DNA of 64,000 bases from Polynucleobacter sp. AP-Sving-400A-A2 (GTDB lineage Bacteria; Pseudomonadota; Gammaproteobacteria; Burkholderiales; Burkholderiaceae), in the NCBI RefSeq assembly GCF_018688155.1, contig NZ_CP061312.1, positions 620,001 through 684,000 of the forward strand, read 5' to 3'. Both the position numbers and the translations under genes were made by a program. The notes under the pieces were generated by a model. The model was given only the letters and a program-made list of their open reading frames with translations, was not told the origin of the DNA and made no database searches. Every line of letters starts with the position of its first letter. The first letter of the stretch is position 1. Shown one piece after another: positions 17,899 through 27,891 of this stretch.

Positions 17899-19641
17899 AT
17901 GACAAGTCACAACGAAAACGATTCAACTCCGATTAAACCTTCATCGGATAACTCTACTGGTTCTGAGTCTGCACCCAATCATTCAGAGGGCGCAAAAGGC
18001 GAAGGGCGTGAAGGCGGTCAACGTCGTCCACGCCGTCAGGGTGCAGGTGCAGGCAAGCCATTTAATAAAAAGCGTCCATTTAACAAGGATCGGCCTCGTC
18101 GCGAGGGCGAGGGTGCTAACCCCCCAGCTGCCAAGCTTGCACCGAATGCAGCAGAGAGTGAAGCCTTGTTTGCTTCAGTGGTCTCTGGAGAATTTGATGC
18201 TGCATTAGATGCGCCTGAAGTACTTGAAGTTAAAAATCCGGATGGTGTGAATGAGAATGAGATTTCTCATCAGACTGGTGCAGAGCGTCGCGCACAACGT
18301 GTGCGTCATGACGAAGATGCTGATACACCTAGCGATGATGAGATGAGTAGTTTGCAATTTGCCAACATCGATGATTTACCGCTCAGCTTGCGTGATGAAG
18401 TGTGGTCAGACTTAGATGGTTTAGATGACGAAGCTGACGACGAAGATACTGTCAAGTTGCATAAGGTATTGGCTGATGTCGGCATGGGTTCACGTCGCGA
18501 TATGGAAGACTTGATTATTCAAGGGCGCGTATCCGTGAATGGACTGCCAGCCCATATTGGGCAGCGCATTGGGCCTACTGATCAAGTTCGCATTAACGGT
18601 AAACCAGTACATCGCAAGATTCAGACTAAGCCACCACGCGTGATCATGTATCACAAGCCTTCCGGCGAAATCGTGAGTCAGTCCGATCCAGAGGGTCGCC
18701 CAACTGTATTCGATCGCTTGCCAAAGCCACGTCAAGGACGTTGGATTGCAGTAGGGCGTCTGGACTTTAATACTGAAGGTCTATTGCTATTTACGACTTC
18801 AGGCGAGCTGGCTAACCGCTTAATGCATCCCCGTTACGGCGTTGAGCGCGAATACGCTGTCCGTATTTTGGGTGATCTGAGCCAAGAAAACACAGCTCAA
18901 TTAAAGAGCGGCATTACTCTAGATGATGGCCAAGCCAAATTCTTACGTCTTTCTATGGGGGGCGGGGAAGGTGCAAACCGTTGGTACCACGTTGCTTTGA
19001 CTGAAGGTCGTAACCGTGAGGTGCGCCGCATGTTTGAAGCAGTCGGGCATGTCGTCTCTCGCTTGATTCGTACGCGTTACGGCATTTTCTTATTGCCTCC
19101 ACGTTTGAGGCGGGGTAAGTGGGAAGAGATTGAGGCCGGCGGTATCTATAACTTAATGAAGTTTGCAGGCTTAAAAATGCCTCAACCCCAAGATAAGGGG
19201 CGTGGTCCAAGTAATGGCGCTCATGGACGAGACCGTAATCCTGCTTCTAGCGGAGATTTTCAGCCAGATCCAATGCAAACCTCGGTTTCTTATTGGGGTT
19301 CACGGGATGCCTTAACCCAAGCTAGTGGTCATGGCGCTCTCACCCATCAAGGTCGAGGCGGCAAAGCTGGCGGTGGTGGCTCGAGCGAAGGGCGCGGGCC
19401 TTTCCGTGGTCGTACTCAGGGTGGGCGTCCAGGCTCAGGTGGTCAGGGTGGTCAAGGTGCCGGCCAGGGAGCTCAAGGCCAGAACCGCAATAAAGCCAAG
19501 AAAGTCCATCACGGACAGTCTGCTTTTGTGACGGCAAGCCCTCAAAGTCCAGGAAATGGCCCTAAACGCGGGGCACCAAAAGGGCGCAAACCCTTCAATA
19601 AAGGCCCTAGAAAACCGCGGAATCCAAGCGAAAGCTTCTGA
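17899..19641 (+). CDS. rluB: 23S rRNA pseudouridine synthase RluB, with long charged tails
   Basis: A 580-residue RsuA-family pseudouridine synthase, about twice the core length. A charged, low-complexity N-terminal extension (residues 1-180, Arg/Gly then acidic) precedes an S4 RNA-binding domain ([20 protein letters not shown]), then the catalytic domain with [15 protein letters not shown], whose Asp attacks the uracil, and [16 protein letters not shown]. After about residue 420 the tail is a Gly/Arg/Gln-rich disordered region ending in basic repeats. The core chemistry is probably isomerisation of U2605 in 23S rRNA. The tails are probably RNA-binding; similar tails occur in related bacteria. 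Confidence 0.92.
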   Translation: MTSHNENDSTPIKPSSDNSTGSESAPNHSEGAKGEGREGGQRRPRRQGAGAGKPFNKKRPFNKDRPRREGEGANPPAAKLAPNAAESEALFASVVSGEFDAALDAPEVLEVKNPDGVNENEISHQTGAERRAQRVRHDEDADTPSDDEMSSLQFANIDDLPLSLRDEVWSDLDGLDDEADDEDTVKLHKVLADVGMGSRRDMEDLIIQGRVSVNGLPAHIGQRIGPTDQVRINGKPVHRKIQTKPPRVIMYHKPSGEIVSQSDPEGRPTVFDRLPKPRQGRWIAVGRLDFNTEGLLLFTTSGELANRLMHPRYGVEREYAVRILGDLSQENTAQLKSGITLDDGQAKFLRLSMGGGEGANRWYHVALTEGRNREVRRMFEAVGHVVSRLIRTRYGIFLLPPRLRRGKWEEIEAGGIYNLMKFAGLKMPQPQDKGRGPSNGAHGRDRNPASSGDFQPDPMQTSVSYWGSRDALTQASGHGALTHQGRGGKAGGGGSSEGRGPFRGRTQGGRPGSGGQGGQGAGQGAQGQNRNKAKKVHHGQSAFVTASPQSPGNGPKRGAPKGRKPFNKGPRKPRNPSESF

Positions 19642-19643
19642 TT

Positions 19644-19674
19644 TTGATGAGTTTTCCTCTAAATCGGCTATAAT
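19644..19674 (+). promoter_or_regulatory. Promoter of the rimP-nusA-infB operon
   Basis: A perfect TATAAT at 19669-19674 is preceded by TTGATG at 19644-19649 with a longish 19-base spacer. It begins directly after the rluB stop. The predicted start is near 19681, giving a leader of about 130 bases before rimP. Confidence 0.65.
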
Positions 19675-19680
19675 TTTGGT

Positions 19681-19792
19681 CTTACAGCAGTTTGCTGCTG
19701 TTTTGAGTTGTTACCGACTGATGTTGCGATCAACGTAAGTCGGCCTGTTCTGAATTTCGAGAATATGGGCTTTGAAGCCCATTTTTTTTTGC
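19681..19792 (+). ncRNA. Structured leader RNA of rimP operon, three hairpins
   Basis: Three consecutive stems are visible between the promoter and rimP: ACAGCAG/CTGCTGT (19684-19701), CCGACT/AGTCGG (19714-19743, with TTG/CAA pairing inside), and the terminator hairpin at 19765-19782 followed by nine U. The layout looks like an attenuator. NusA autoregulates this operon in E. coli, where the leader carries a tRNA gene that is absent here. No known Rfam family is claimed. Confidence 0.55.
19765..19790 (+). terminator. Intrinsic terminator inside the rimP leader
   Basis: ATGGGCTT (19765-19772) pairs with AAGCCCAT (19775-19782) across a two-base loop gap, followed by a run of nine T. It lies 33 bases before the rimP start, so read-through must be regulated or partial. 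Confidence 0.75.
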
Positions 19793-19814
19793 CATTTTGG
19801 ATTGAAGGGTGTTC

Positions 19815-20306
19815 GTGAAGGATCAGCGGATTATTTCTGCAGAGGTAGAAAACCTAGGTTACACGCTAGTCGATATCGAGCGTGAAGCCGGAGGTTTGCT
19901 GCGCGTCACGATTGAAAACCCGGATTACGAGCGCTTGATTAATGTCCAGGATTGCGAAAAGGTAAGTCATCAACTGAGCTATACCTTGCCAGTGGAAAAC
20001 ATTCCTTTTGAGCGTCTAGAGATTTCTTCTCCTGGTCTAGATCGCCCTGTTAAATCAGCGGCTGATTACGAGCGCTTCTCCGGAATGGAAGTGGATTTGA
20101 AGTTGCGTGTCGCCGCTGGCGATCGCAAGAAGTTTCGTGGTGTGTTGCAAGGTTTGCTGAATGGTGAGTTGGATTCGCCTGATGCGAAATTTGGTTTGTT
20201 GTTTGAAGGCGTCGATGGCGCTGAGTCTCAATTGGAGTTTTCTTTAGCCGAGGTCGATAAGACTCGGTTGGTCCCTGTTATTGATTTCAAAGGAAGAAAG
20301 TCATGA
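19815..20306 (+). CDS. rimP: Ribosome maturation factor RimP
   Basis: A 163-residue RimP, needed for 30S subunit maturation. Family marks are [13 protein letters not shown] near the N-terminus, the [17 protein letters not shown] block and [24 protein letters not shown] 19815 is preferred to GTG 19809: GAAGGG at 19804-19809 sits 5 bases before the later start but overlaps the earlier one. The stop overlaps the nusA start (ATGA). First gene of rimP-nusA-infB-rbfA-truB. Confidence 0.95.
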   Translation: MKDQRIISAEVENLGYTLVDIEREAGGLLRVTIENPDYERLINVQDCEKVSHQLSYTLPVENIPFERLEISSPGLDRPVKSAADYERFSGMEVDLKLRVAAGDRKKFRGVLQGLLNGELDSPDAKFGLLFEGVDGAESQLEFSLAEVDKTRLVPVIDFKGRKS

Positions 20307-21784
20307 GCCGAGAAGTTCTCATGTTGGCAGACGCCTTAGCGCGTGAAAAGAACGTAGATCAAGCAATTGTGTTTGAGGCGCTAGAGATGGCGTTAGCATC
20401 AGCTACCAAGAAACGTTATCCGACAGAAGATGTGGATATTCGTGTGGCGATTGATCGCGAATCTGGTGAATACGAAACCTTCCGTCGTTGGTTGGTTGTT
20501 CCTGATGAAGCTGGCCTCCAAGAGCCAGATAAAGAAATTCTGCATTTTGAAGCGCTTGAGCAATTTGCGGATATGGAAGTTGGCGAACACATCGAAGAGC
20601 AAATTGAATCTTTAGCCTTCGGCCGTATCGGCGCACAAGCTGCTAAGCAAGTGATCTTGCAACGTATTCGTGATGCTGAGCGTGAGCAAATTCTGAACGA
20701 CTACCTTGAGCGTGGCGAAAAAGTCATGACCGGTACCGTGAAGCGTGCTGATAAGAATGGTTTGATTATTGAGTCTGGTCGCGTTGAAGCCTTGCTGCGT
20801 CGCGATCAAATGATTCCTAAAGAGAACTTGCGCTCTGGTGACCGCGTACGTGCTTACATCCTGAAAGTAGATCGTGAAGCCCGTGGCCCACAGATTGAGC
20901 TCTCACGTACTTGCCCAGATTTCTTGATCAAGCTGTTTGAGAATGAAGTTCCAGAAATGGAGCAGGGTTTATTGGAGATTAAGGGCGCAGCTCGTGATCC
21001 TGGTATCCGCGCAAAAATTGCCGTCATTACTTACGACAAGCGTATTGATCCAATCGGTACTTGTGTTGGTGTTCGTGGCACACGCGTTACTGCTGTGCGT
21101 AACGAAGTGGCTGGCGAAGCAGTGGATATCGTGTTGTGGTCTGAAGATCCAGCGCAGTTTGTGATTGGTGCCTTGGCTCCAGCACAAGTATCTTCTATCG
21201 TAGTTGACGAAGAGCGTCACGCCATGGATGTGGTGGTTGATGAAGAGAACTTAGCAATTGCGATTGGTCGCAGCGGACAAAACGTTCGCTTGGCTAGTGA
21301 ATTGACTGGTTGGCAGATCAACATCATGACTCCAGAAGAGTCTGCTGAGAAAACTGAAAAAGAAGCTGCTTCTGTACGCCAATTGTTCATGGATAAATTG
21401 GACGTTGACCAAGAAGTAGCTGATATCTTGATCGAAGAGGGTTTCAACACATTGGAAGAGGTTGCTTATGTGCCTCTTTCTGAAATGTTGGAAATCGATT
21501 CTTTTGACGAAGACACCGTAAATGAATTGCGTACTCGTGCACGTGATTCTCTCTTGACCATGGAATTGGCCAAAGAAGAGCGAGTTGGCGAAGTCTCACA
21601 AGATTTACGTTCCCTTGAGGGAATGACGACTGAATTGGTTGCAAAGCTTGCTGACAATCAAGTTCATACCCGTGACGACTTAGCTGAACTGGCTGTTGAT
21701 GAGCTAGTTGAGGCGACACAAATTGACGAAGAAACCGCGAAAACGCTCATCATGAAAGCGCGCGAACATTGGTTTACTTCATGA
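20303..21784 (+). CDS. nusA: Transcription termination/antitermination factor NusA
   Basis: A 493-residue NusA. Order of domains: N-terminal RNA-polymerase-binding region (residues 1-130), S1 domain (about 135-200, [16 protein letters not shown]), KH1 and KH2 (GACRG-like [17 protein letters not shown] and [19 protein letters not shown]), then two acidic C-terminal repeats (around 365-415 and 440-490) as in proteobacterial NusA. It controls pausing, termination and antitermination and may act on its own leader, which carries a terminator upstream of rimP. Confidence 0.97.
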   Translation: MSREVLMLADALAREKNVDQAIVFEALEMALASATKKRYPTEDVDIRVAIDRESGEYETFRRWLVVPDEAGLQEPDKEILHFEALEQFADMEVGEHIEEQIESLAFGRIGAQAAKQVILQRIRDAEREQILNDYLERGEKVMTGTVKRADKNGLIIESGRVEALLRRDQMIPKENLRSGDRVRAYILKVDREARGPQIELSRTCPDFLIKLFENEVPEMEQGLLEIKGAARDPGIRAKIAVITYDKRIDPIGTCVGVRGTRVTAVRNEVAGEAVDIVLWSEDPAQFVIGALAPAQVSSIVVDEERHAMDVVVDEENLAIAIGRSGQNVRLASELTGWQINIMTPEESAEKTEKEAASVRQLFMDKLDVDQEVADILIEEGFNTLEEVAYVPLSEMLEIDSFDEDTVNELRTRARDSLLTMELAKEERVGEVSQDLRSLEGMTTELVAKLADNQVHTRDDLAELAVDELVEATQIDEETAKTLIMKAREHWFTS

Positions 21785-21797
21785 GAGGAAGTAGTGC

Positions 21798-24575
21798 ATG
21801 GCAACAACAGTAAAAGTACTCGCTAAAGAATTAAAACGTACCGCGCCAGACCTGCTGGAGCAATTGAAGGCGGCCGGTATTGAAAAAGGTTCTGAGGACG
21901 ACAGCATTACCGAAAAGGATAAGACTGTCCTGCTAGAGCATTTGCAAAAAGAGCATGGCAGTGCAGATACAGGTAGTCGTAAAAAGATTACTTTAATCAA
22001 GCGCGAAAATTCAGAGATTCGTCAGGCAGACTCTGCTGGGCGTACTCGCACCGTTCAAGTTGAGGTTCGTAAAAAGCGCGTGCTAGTTAAAGCGGGAGAG
22101 AAAGCTCCTGAAGAGACGCCAGCTCCAGTGACTAAGGAAGTTACTCCTGCAGAATCTGCTAAGCCAATCCTTTCTCCCGAAGAGTTAGAAAAACGCGCAG
22201 CTGAAGTTACTCGTCAAGCTGAATTATTAGCTCGTCAAGAAGCTGAAATGAAAGCGGCAGAAGATGCTCGCCTAAAAGAGGCTGATGCTGCCGCTGCAGC
22301 AAGCGCAGCTGAGTCATCGACTGAGAAATCTGCTAAGTCAGATGGAGATGCTGCAGCAGTTAAAGCTGCTGAAAAGAAAGCGAAAGCTGACAAGGCTGCT
22401 AAAGATATCGCTGATGCCAATAAGGCACAGTTAGCAGATATTACAAAACGTCGTGCTGCTGCTGAAGCTGAAGCTTTAGCGATTCGCGACATGATGAGCA
22501 CACCTGCACGTGTCCTCAAAGCGCCAAGTGAAATTGCTGCTGAAGATGCCAAAAAAGGCACCCTACATAAGCCTGCTAAGGTTGAAGGTGCTGACGATAA
22601 GAAAAAAGCAGTTGCTAAAGTTGGCGGAAAGACCATTAAGTCTGCAGAGACTTCATCTACTTGGCAAGAAGAGGGCGCAAAGAAACCGGGTGGCCTTAAG
22701 ACCCGTGGCGATAGCTCTGGTGGTGTAGGTGGTTGGCGTTCAGGTGGTGGCAGAAGAAAGCAACGTCAAATTGCTGAAGCCAACACCGATACCAATTTCC
22801 AGGTACCTACTGAAGCGATTGTGCGTGATGTTAATGTTCCAGAAACCATTACCGTTGCTGAGTTAGCTCACGCCATGGCTGTGAAGAGTGCAGAAGTGAT
22901 TAAGCTCTTGATGGGTATGGGTCAGATGGTCACCATCAACCAGATCTTGGATCAAGATACGGCAATGATCATCGTCGAGGAAATGGGCCACACTGCTCAT
23001 GCTGCTAAGTTAGATGATCCTGATTTAGATTTAGGTATAGCTGGTCACGATGCAGAATTGTTACCGCGTCCACCAGTAGTCACAGTAATGGGTCACGTTG
23101 ACCACGGTAAAACATCTTTGCTCGATAAGATTCGTGCGGCTAAGGTTGCTACTGGCGAAGCGGGTGGTATTACTCAACACATTGGCGCTTATCACGTCGA
23201 AACTCCACGCGGCATGATTACTTTCCTAGATACCCCGGGTCACGAAGCCTTTACGGCAATGCGTGCTCGCGGTGCTAAGGCAACGGATATCGTGATCTTG
23301 GTAGTTGCTGCTGATGATGGCGTGATGCCACAAACCAGAGAAGCGATTCACCATGCTCAAGCGGCGGGTGTTCCAATCGTGGTGGCAATCAATAAGATTG
23401 ATAAACCTGAGGCTAATTTAGAGCGTGTCAAAACTGAATTGGTGGCTGAGCAAGTGGTTCCTGAGGAATACGGTGGCGATGTGCCATTTATTGGTGTTTC
23501 TGCCAAAACGGGTGATGGCATCGATGCATTGCTCGAGAACGTTCTCTTGCAAGCGGAAGTGTTAGAGCTTAAAGCGGCTAAAGAAGCTCCGGCACAAGGT
23601 TTAGTGATTGAGGCGCGTTTGGATAAAGGGCGTGGTCCGGTTGCTACTGTCCTCGTTCAGTCTGGAACACTGAAGCGTGGCGATATGTTGCTAGCCGGCT
23701 CAACTTACGGTCGTGTTCGTGCGATGTTGGATGAGAACGGCAAGCCATGTAATGAGGCTGGCCCATCTATTCCTGTAGAGATTCAAGGTTTATCTGAAGT
23801 ACCTGCAGCTGGCGAATCAGTGCAAGTAGTCCCTGACGAGCGTAAAGCACGTGAGATTGCACTCTTCCGTCAAGGTAAGTTCCGTGATGTGAAGTTAGCG
23901 AAACAGCAAGCATTCAAACTCGAAACCATGATGGAAAACATGGAAGAGGGTGCGATCGAAGCGAAGTTGTTGCCACTGATCATTAAGGCAGACGTACAAG
24001 GATCTCAAGAGGCATTGTCACAGTCATTACAAAAGCTCTCTACTGCGGAAGTGAAGGTTCAAATCGTTCACGCAGCAGTGGGTGGTATTACTGAAACTGA
24101 CGTGAACTTGGCCGTTGCTTCTAAGGCAGTCATTATTGGCTTTAACTCTCGCGCAGATGGTGCAGCGCGTAAGCTAGCTGAAAACAATGGTGTGGATATT
24201 CGTTATCACAACATTATTTATGATGCAGTTGATGAAGTGAAAGCCGCCTTGAGTGGCATGTTGACCCCAGATAAGAAAGAAGAAATCACCGGTATGGTGG
24301 AGATTCGTCAAGTCTTCTTAGTATCTAAAGTTGGCGCGATTGCGGGTTGCTTGGTGCTCGATGGTGTTGTCAAGCGTAACTCTAGCGTTCGCCTCTTGCG
24401 TGAAAACGTCGTGATCTGGAGTGGCGAGTTGGATTCTCTCAAGCGCTTTAAGGATGATGCAAAAGAAGTTCGTGCCGGTGTTGAGTGTGGCTTGTCATTA
24501 AAAGGTTACAACGACATCAAAGAGGGCGATCAACTGGAAGCATTTGAAGTGACTGAAGTCGCTAGAACACTCTAA
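21798..24575 (+). CDS. infB: Translation initiation factor IF-2
   Basis: A 925-residue IF-2. The N-terminal third is charged and Ala/Lys/Glu-rich, with a helical stretch around residues 130-230 and a Gly-rich hinge ([14 protein letters not shown]). The GTPase domain begins near residue 425: G1 GHVDHGKT at about 432-439, G3 DTPGHEAF and G4 NKIDKPEA. Beta-barrel and C-terminal fMet-tRNA-binding domains follow. It recruits initiator tRNA to the 30S subunit. It starts 13 bases after nusA behind a GAGGAAG ribosome site. Confidence 0.98.
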   Translation: MATTVKVLAKELKRTAPDLLEQLKAAGIEKGSEDDSITEKDKTVLLEHLQKEHGSADTGSRKKITLIKRENSEIRQADSAGRTRTVQVEVRKKRVLVKAGEKAPEETPAPVTKEVTPAESAKPILSPEELEKRAAEVTRQAELLARQEAEMKAAEDARLKEADAAAAASAAESSTEKSAKSDGDAAAVKAAEKKAKADKAAKDIADANKAQLADITKRRAAAEAEALAIRDMMSTPARVLKAPSEIAAEDAKKGTLHKPAKVEGADDKKKAVAKVGGKTIKSAETSSTWQEEGAKKPGGLKTRGDSSGGVGGWRSGGGRRKQRQIAEANTDTNFQVPTEAIVRDVNVPETITVAELAHAMAVKSAEVIKLLMGMGQMVTINQILDQDTAMIIVEEMGHTAHAAKLDDPDLDLGIAGHDAELLPRPPVVTVMGHVDHGKTSLLDKIRAAKVATGEAGGITQHIGAYHVETPRGMITFLDTPGHEAFTAMRARGAKATDIVILVVAADDGVMPQTREAIHHAQAAGVPIVVAINKIDKPEANLERVKTELVAEQVVPEEYGGDVPFIGVSAKTGDGIDALLENVLLQAEVLELKAAKEAPAQGLVIEARLDKGRGPVATVLVQSGTLKRGDMLLAGSTYGRVRAMLDENGKPCNEAGPSIPVEIQGLSEVPAAGESVQVVPDERKAREIALFRQGKFRDVKLAKQQAFKLETMMENMEEGAIEAKLLPLIIKADVQGSQEALSQSLQKLSTAEVKVQIVHAAVGGITETDVNLAVASKAVIIGFNSRADGAARKLAENNGVDIRYHNIIYDAVDEVKAALSGMLTPDKKEEITGMVEIRQVFLVSKVGAIAGCLVLDGVVKRNSSVRLLRENVVIWSGELDSLKRFKDDAKEVRAGVECGLSLKGYNDIKEGDQLEAFEVTEVARTL

Positions 24576-24589
24576 GAATTACTGAGTTC

Positions 24590-24958
24590 ATGCATAAAAC
24601 TAGCCCTCATCGTAACCAGCGTCTCGCCGATCAAATTCAGCGAGACCTGGCCGAGCTGATTCCTCGTGAATTGCGTAGCCCGAGCCTAGGTTTGATTACT
24701 TTACAAAGTATTGAACTCACGCCTGATTTAGCGCACGCAAAAGTCTTCTTTACTGTTTTAGGCGCAGAGCCTGAAGTGGCATTAAAGGCACTCCAGGATA
24801 AAGCGGGTTATTTACATTCTTTATTGTTTAAGCGTTTGCATATTCATACTGTGCCAACTCTGCATTTCCACTACGACAGTTCTGTTGAGCATGGCATCGA
24901 AATGTCTCGCCTAATTGATCAAGCGGTGGATAGTGACCGCAAAGACGAGAACGCGTAA
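24590..24958 (+). CDS. rbfA: Ribosome-binding factor A
   Basis: A 122-residue KH-type protein that binds the 5' helix of 16S rRNA during 30S maturation and cold adaptation. Conserved parts are [17 protein letters not shown], the [22 protein letters not shown] block and [19 protein letters not shown]. It sits between infB (14-base gap) and truB (6-base gap), as is usual. Confidence 0.96.
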   Translation: MHKTSPHRNQRLADQIQRDLAELIPRELRSPSLGLITLQSIELTPDLAHAKVFFTVLGAEPEVALKALQDKAGYLHSLLFKRLHIHTVPTLHFHYDSSVEHGIEMSRLIDQAVDSDRKDENA

Positions 24959-24964
24959 ATAGCT

Positions 24965-25876
24965 ATGTCTGTACGTATCGACGGCGTTGTCTTGCTTGAT
25001 AAACCTGCTGGCATGAGCTCGCAAGGCGCGGTCACAGCAGTGAAGCGGGCATTGAATGCAGAAAAAGCTGGGCACACCGGTACTTTGGATCCAATGGCTA
25101 CAGGCTTACTCCCCATTTGTTTGGGTGAGGCAACGAAGTACTCTCAGGATTTATTGGAAGCTGATAAGACTTATATCGCTCAGGTGAAGTTTGGTCAGCG
25201 CACTGATACTGGCGATGCTGAAGGACTCATTGTTGAAGAGTTGCCGCTTCCAGTATTCGCTGATGAAGTTGCCGTGAAAATAGCGCTAGAGTCATTGCTA
25301 CCAGCGTTTACCGGCCCCATCAGCCAGGTTCCACCAATGTATTCCGCGCTCAAGCGCGATGGCAAGCCTTTGTATGAATATGCTCGTGCTGGTGTTGAGT
25401 TAGAGCGTGCCCCACGAAATATTACGATTCATGCCATCCGCTGGACCAATATCAATTGGCCTGAAGCTACTTTAGAAGTGAGCTGCAGCAAAGGCACTTA
25501 CATCCGTGTCATAGCAGAAGATATTGGTAAAGCATTAGGTTGTGGCGCACATTTGGTTGGATTGCGCCGTACTGAAGTAGGCCACCTCAATTTAGAGCAG
25601 TCTTTCACAATCGAGTCTATTCAGAAAGGCTTGCAAGATAGCTCAAGCTATATCTTGCCAGTCGATGCGCTTTTACAAACCTTGCCGCACCTCACTGTAG
25701 ATGAGCAGCAAGCAAAACGTTTGGAGATGGGTCAACGAGTTCCACTCAATTTACCCTCGATAGAAGCGCTAGTGCGCATCTATCGTGCAACTGCTGCTCC
25801 ACATAATTTTATCGGCACTGGGGATTGGCGCTCAGGGGTATTGCATCCCAAGCGTTTGATTTCTTCGGCGCATTAA
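24965..25876 (+). CDS. truB: tRNA pseudouridine-55 synthase
   Basis: A 303-residue TruB. It makes pseudouridine 55 in the T-loop of nearly all tRNAs. The catalytic Asp42 lies in HTGTLDPMATGLLP; KTYIAQVKFGQRTDTGDAEG, PPMYSALKRDGKPLYEYARAG and CSKGTYIRVIAEDIG are the other core motifs. A short PUA-like C-terminal part follows. It is the last gene of the rimP operon; 70 bases with a promoter-like TTGACT then separate it from typA. Confidence 0.97.
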   Translation: MSVRIDGVVLLDKPAGMSSQGAVTAVKRALNAEKAGHTGTLDPMATGLLPICLGEATKYSQDLLEADKTYIAQVKFGQRTDTGDAEGLIVEELPLPVFADEVAVKIALESLLPAFTGPISQVPPMYSALKRDGKPLYEYARAGVELERAPRNITIHAIRWTNINWPEATLEVSCSKGTYIRVIAEDIGKALGCGAHLVGLRRTEVGHLNLEQSFTIESIQKGLQDSSSYILPVDALLQTLPHLTVDEQQAKRLEMGQRVPLNLPSIEALVRIYRATAAPHNFIGTGDWRSGVLHPKRLISSAH

Positions 25877-25881
25877 TATTT

Positions 25882-25910
25882 TTGACTTATTAACTGATTA
25901 ACCTTAATTA
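25882..25910 (+). promoter_or_regulatory. Candidate promoter of typA
   Basis: TTGACT (25882-25887), a 17-base spacer and TAATTA (25905-25910) lie in the 70-base gap before typA. The -35 is good and the -10 mediocre. Confidence 0.4.
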
Positions 25911-25946
25911 ACCCGAATTTCATATTCTTAACTTCAGAAGCTTCAC

Positions 25947-27764
25947 ATGACTAAACGCGCACTCCGTAATATCGCCATCATCGCCCACGTTGACCACGGT
26001 AAAACTACTCTGGTTGACCAACTCTTGCGCCAATCTGGCACATTCCGCTCCAATGAAAAAATGACCGAACGCGTCATGGATTCAAATGATTTGGAAAAAG
26101 AGCGTGGCATTACTATTTTGTCCAAGAACTGTGCGGTGGAGTATGACGGCACACACATCAACATCGTAGATACACCAGGACACGCCGACTTCGGCGGTGA
26201 AGTAGAGCGTGTGCTCTCCATGGTTGACGGTGTTTTGCTCCTCGTTGATGCGGTTGAAGGCCCAATGCCACAAACTCGCTTTGTAACCAAGAAAGCTTTA
26301 GCTCTTGGTTTGAAGCCGATTGTCGTGATTAACAAGGTTGACCGTCCAGGTGCACGTTGTGACTACGTAATTAACGCTACTTTTGAATTGTTTGATAAGT
26401 TAGGTGCTACGGAAGAGCAGCTCGACTTCCCAATCATCTATGCATCAGGCTTGAATGGCTACGCGGGAACTACAGAAGATGTCCGTGAGGGCAACATGCG
26501 TCCATTGTTTGACGCTGTTCTAAAGTATGTGCCAGTGCGTGATGATGATCCAGATGGCTCTTTGCAATTCCAGATTTCTTCAATCGACTACAACAGCTAT
26601 GTCGGTAAGATTGGTGTTGGCCGTATTAGCCGTGGACGCGTGAAGTCAGGCATGGAAGTAGTCTGCATGAACGGTCCTGATGGTGTGCCATTTAAAGGCC
26701 GTATCAACCAAGTATTGAAATTTAAAGGTTTAGAGCGTGAAATCGTTGAAGAAGCATTTGCTGGCGATATTGCTTTAATCAACGGCATTGAAGAGCTGGC
26801 AATTGGTACAACGGTTTGTGCAGTTGATAAACCGGATCCATTACCAATGCTCAAGATTGATGAGCCTACTTTAACCATGAACTTCATGGTGAACACTAGC
26901 CCATTGGCTGGTCGTGAAGGCAAGTTTGTTACTAGCCGTCAGATTCGTGAGCGTCTTGATCGTGAGCTGAAAGCCAACATGGCTTTACGCGTAAAAGAAA
27001 CTGATGATGACACCGTATTTGAAGTATCAGGTCGTGGCGAGTTGCATCTCACGATCTTGGTAGAGACGATGCGTCGTGAAGGCTATGAGATGGCAGTTTC
27101 CCGTCCACGCGTTGTCTTCCACGAAGAGAATGGCGTCAAGATGGAGCCGTATGAGAACTTAACGGTTGACGTAGAAGATGCTACTCAAGGTTCCGTGATG
27201 GAAGACTTGGGTAAGCGTAAGGGCGAGTTACAAGATATGGTGAGTGACGGAAAAGGTCGTACCCGTCTTGAGTACCGCATTCCTGCACGTGGTTTGATTG
27301 GCTTCCAGGGCGATTTCATGACCATGACTCGCGGTAACGGTTTGATGAGCCATACATTTGATTCTTATGCTCCAGCTAAAGATGGCATCCTGGGTGAGCG
27401 TCATAACGGTGTATTGATTAGCCAAGATGATGGCGAAGCTGTTGCTTATGCTATTTGGAAACTACAAGACCGTGGTCGTATGTTTGTAAAACATGGCGAT
27501 CCTGTTTACGAAGGTATGGTGATTGGTATTCATAGTCGCGATAACGATTTAGTTGTGAACCCAATTAAAGGCAAGCAATTAACTAACGTACGTTCCTCAG
27601 GTACTGACGAAGCAGTCCGTTTAGTGACGCCAATCGACTTGACTTTGGAATACGCTGTTGAATTCATTAGTGATGATGAGTTGGTTGAAGTAACTCCGAA
27701 AAGCGTTCGAATCCGTAAGCGTTATCTAAAGGAGCATGACCGTAAGAAAGCTTCCCGCGAGTAA
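25947..27764 (+). CDS. typA: Ribosome-associated GTPase TypA/BipA
   Basis: A 605-residue translational GTPase resembling EF-G. G1 is AHVDHGKTT at residues 13-21, followed by RGITILSKN (G2), DTPGHADF (G3) and NKVDRPGA (G4). Beta-barrel, EF-G III/V-like domains and the BipA-specific C-terminal domain ([28 protein letters not shown]) are complete. BipA aids 50S assembly and growth at low temperature or under stress. It is a single gene closed by a strong terminator. Confidence 0.97.
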   Translation: MTKRALRNIAIIAHVDHGKTTLVDQLLRQSGTFRSNEKMTERVMDSNDLEKERGITILSKNCAVEYDGTHINIVDTPGHADFGGEVERVLSMVDGVLLLVDAVEGPMPQTRFVTKKALALGLKPIVVINKVDRPGARCDYVINATFELFDKLGATEEQLDFPIIYASGLNGYAGTTEDVREGNMRPLFDAVLKYVPVRDDDPDGSLQFQISSIDYNSYVGKIGVGRISRGRVKSGMEVVCMNGPDGVPFKGRINQVLKFKGLEREIVEEAFAGDIALINGIEELAIGTTVCAVDKPDPLPMLKIDEPTLTMNFMVNTSPLAGREGKFVTSRQIRERLDRELKANMALRVKETDDDTVFEVSGRGELHLTILVETMRREGYEMAVSRPRVVFHEENGVKMEPYENLTVDVEDATQGSVMEDLGKRKGELQDMVSDGKGRTRLEYRIPARGLIGFQGDFMTMTRGNGLMSHTFDSYAPAKDGILGERHNGVLISQDDGEAVAYAIWKLQDRGRMFVKHGDPVYEGMVIGIHSRDNDLVVNPIKGKQLTNVRSSGTDEAVRLVTPIDLTLEYAVEFISDDELVEVTPKSVRIRKRYLKEHDRKKASRE

Positions 27765-27814
27765 TTTCGCGAAGTTGCTTCACTGAGACACTTTAATCAG
27801 TCATCTAGTTGCTA

Positions 27815-27848
27815 AATAAGAGTCACCTTTGGGTGGCTCTTATTTTTA
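27815..27848 (+). terminator. Intrinsic terminator of typA
   Basis: AATAAGAGTCACC (27815-27827) pairs with GGTGGCTCTTATT (27832-27844), a 13-bp stem with one G-U around a 4-base loop, followed by T-rich sequence. Confidence 0.9.
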
Positions 27849-27891
27849 CTCAAAAGCAATATTCTCAAAACCTTAGTAAATTAATCATTTC

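Noticed and set aside
19681..19792. metY-like tRNA in front of rimP, as in E. coli
   Set aside because: The stems do not form a cloverleaf and there is no T-loop TTCGA or CCA.
22235..22636. Long open frame on the minus strand inside infB (133 codons)
   Set aside because: It is the shadow of the Ala/Lys/Glu-rich N-terminal region of IF-2; composition is Ala/Ser repeats with no start signal.
25943..26335. Minus-strand open frame of 130 codons over the typA start
   Set aside because: Antisense to the conserved GTPase domain, no recognisable protein features.
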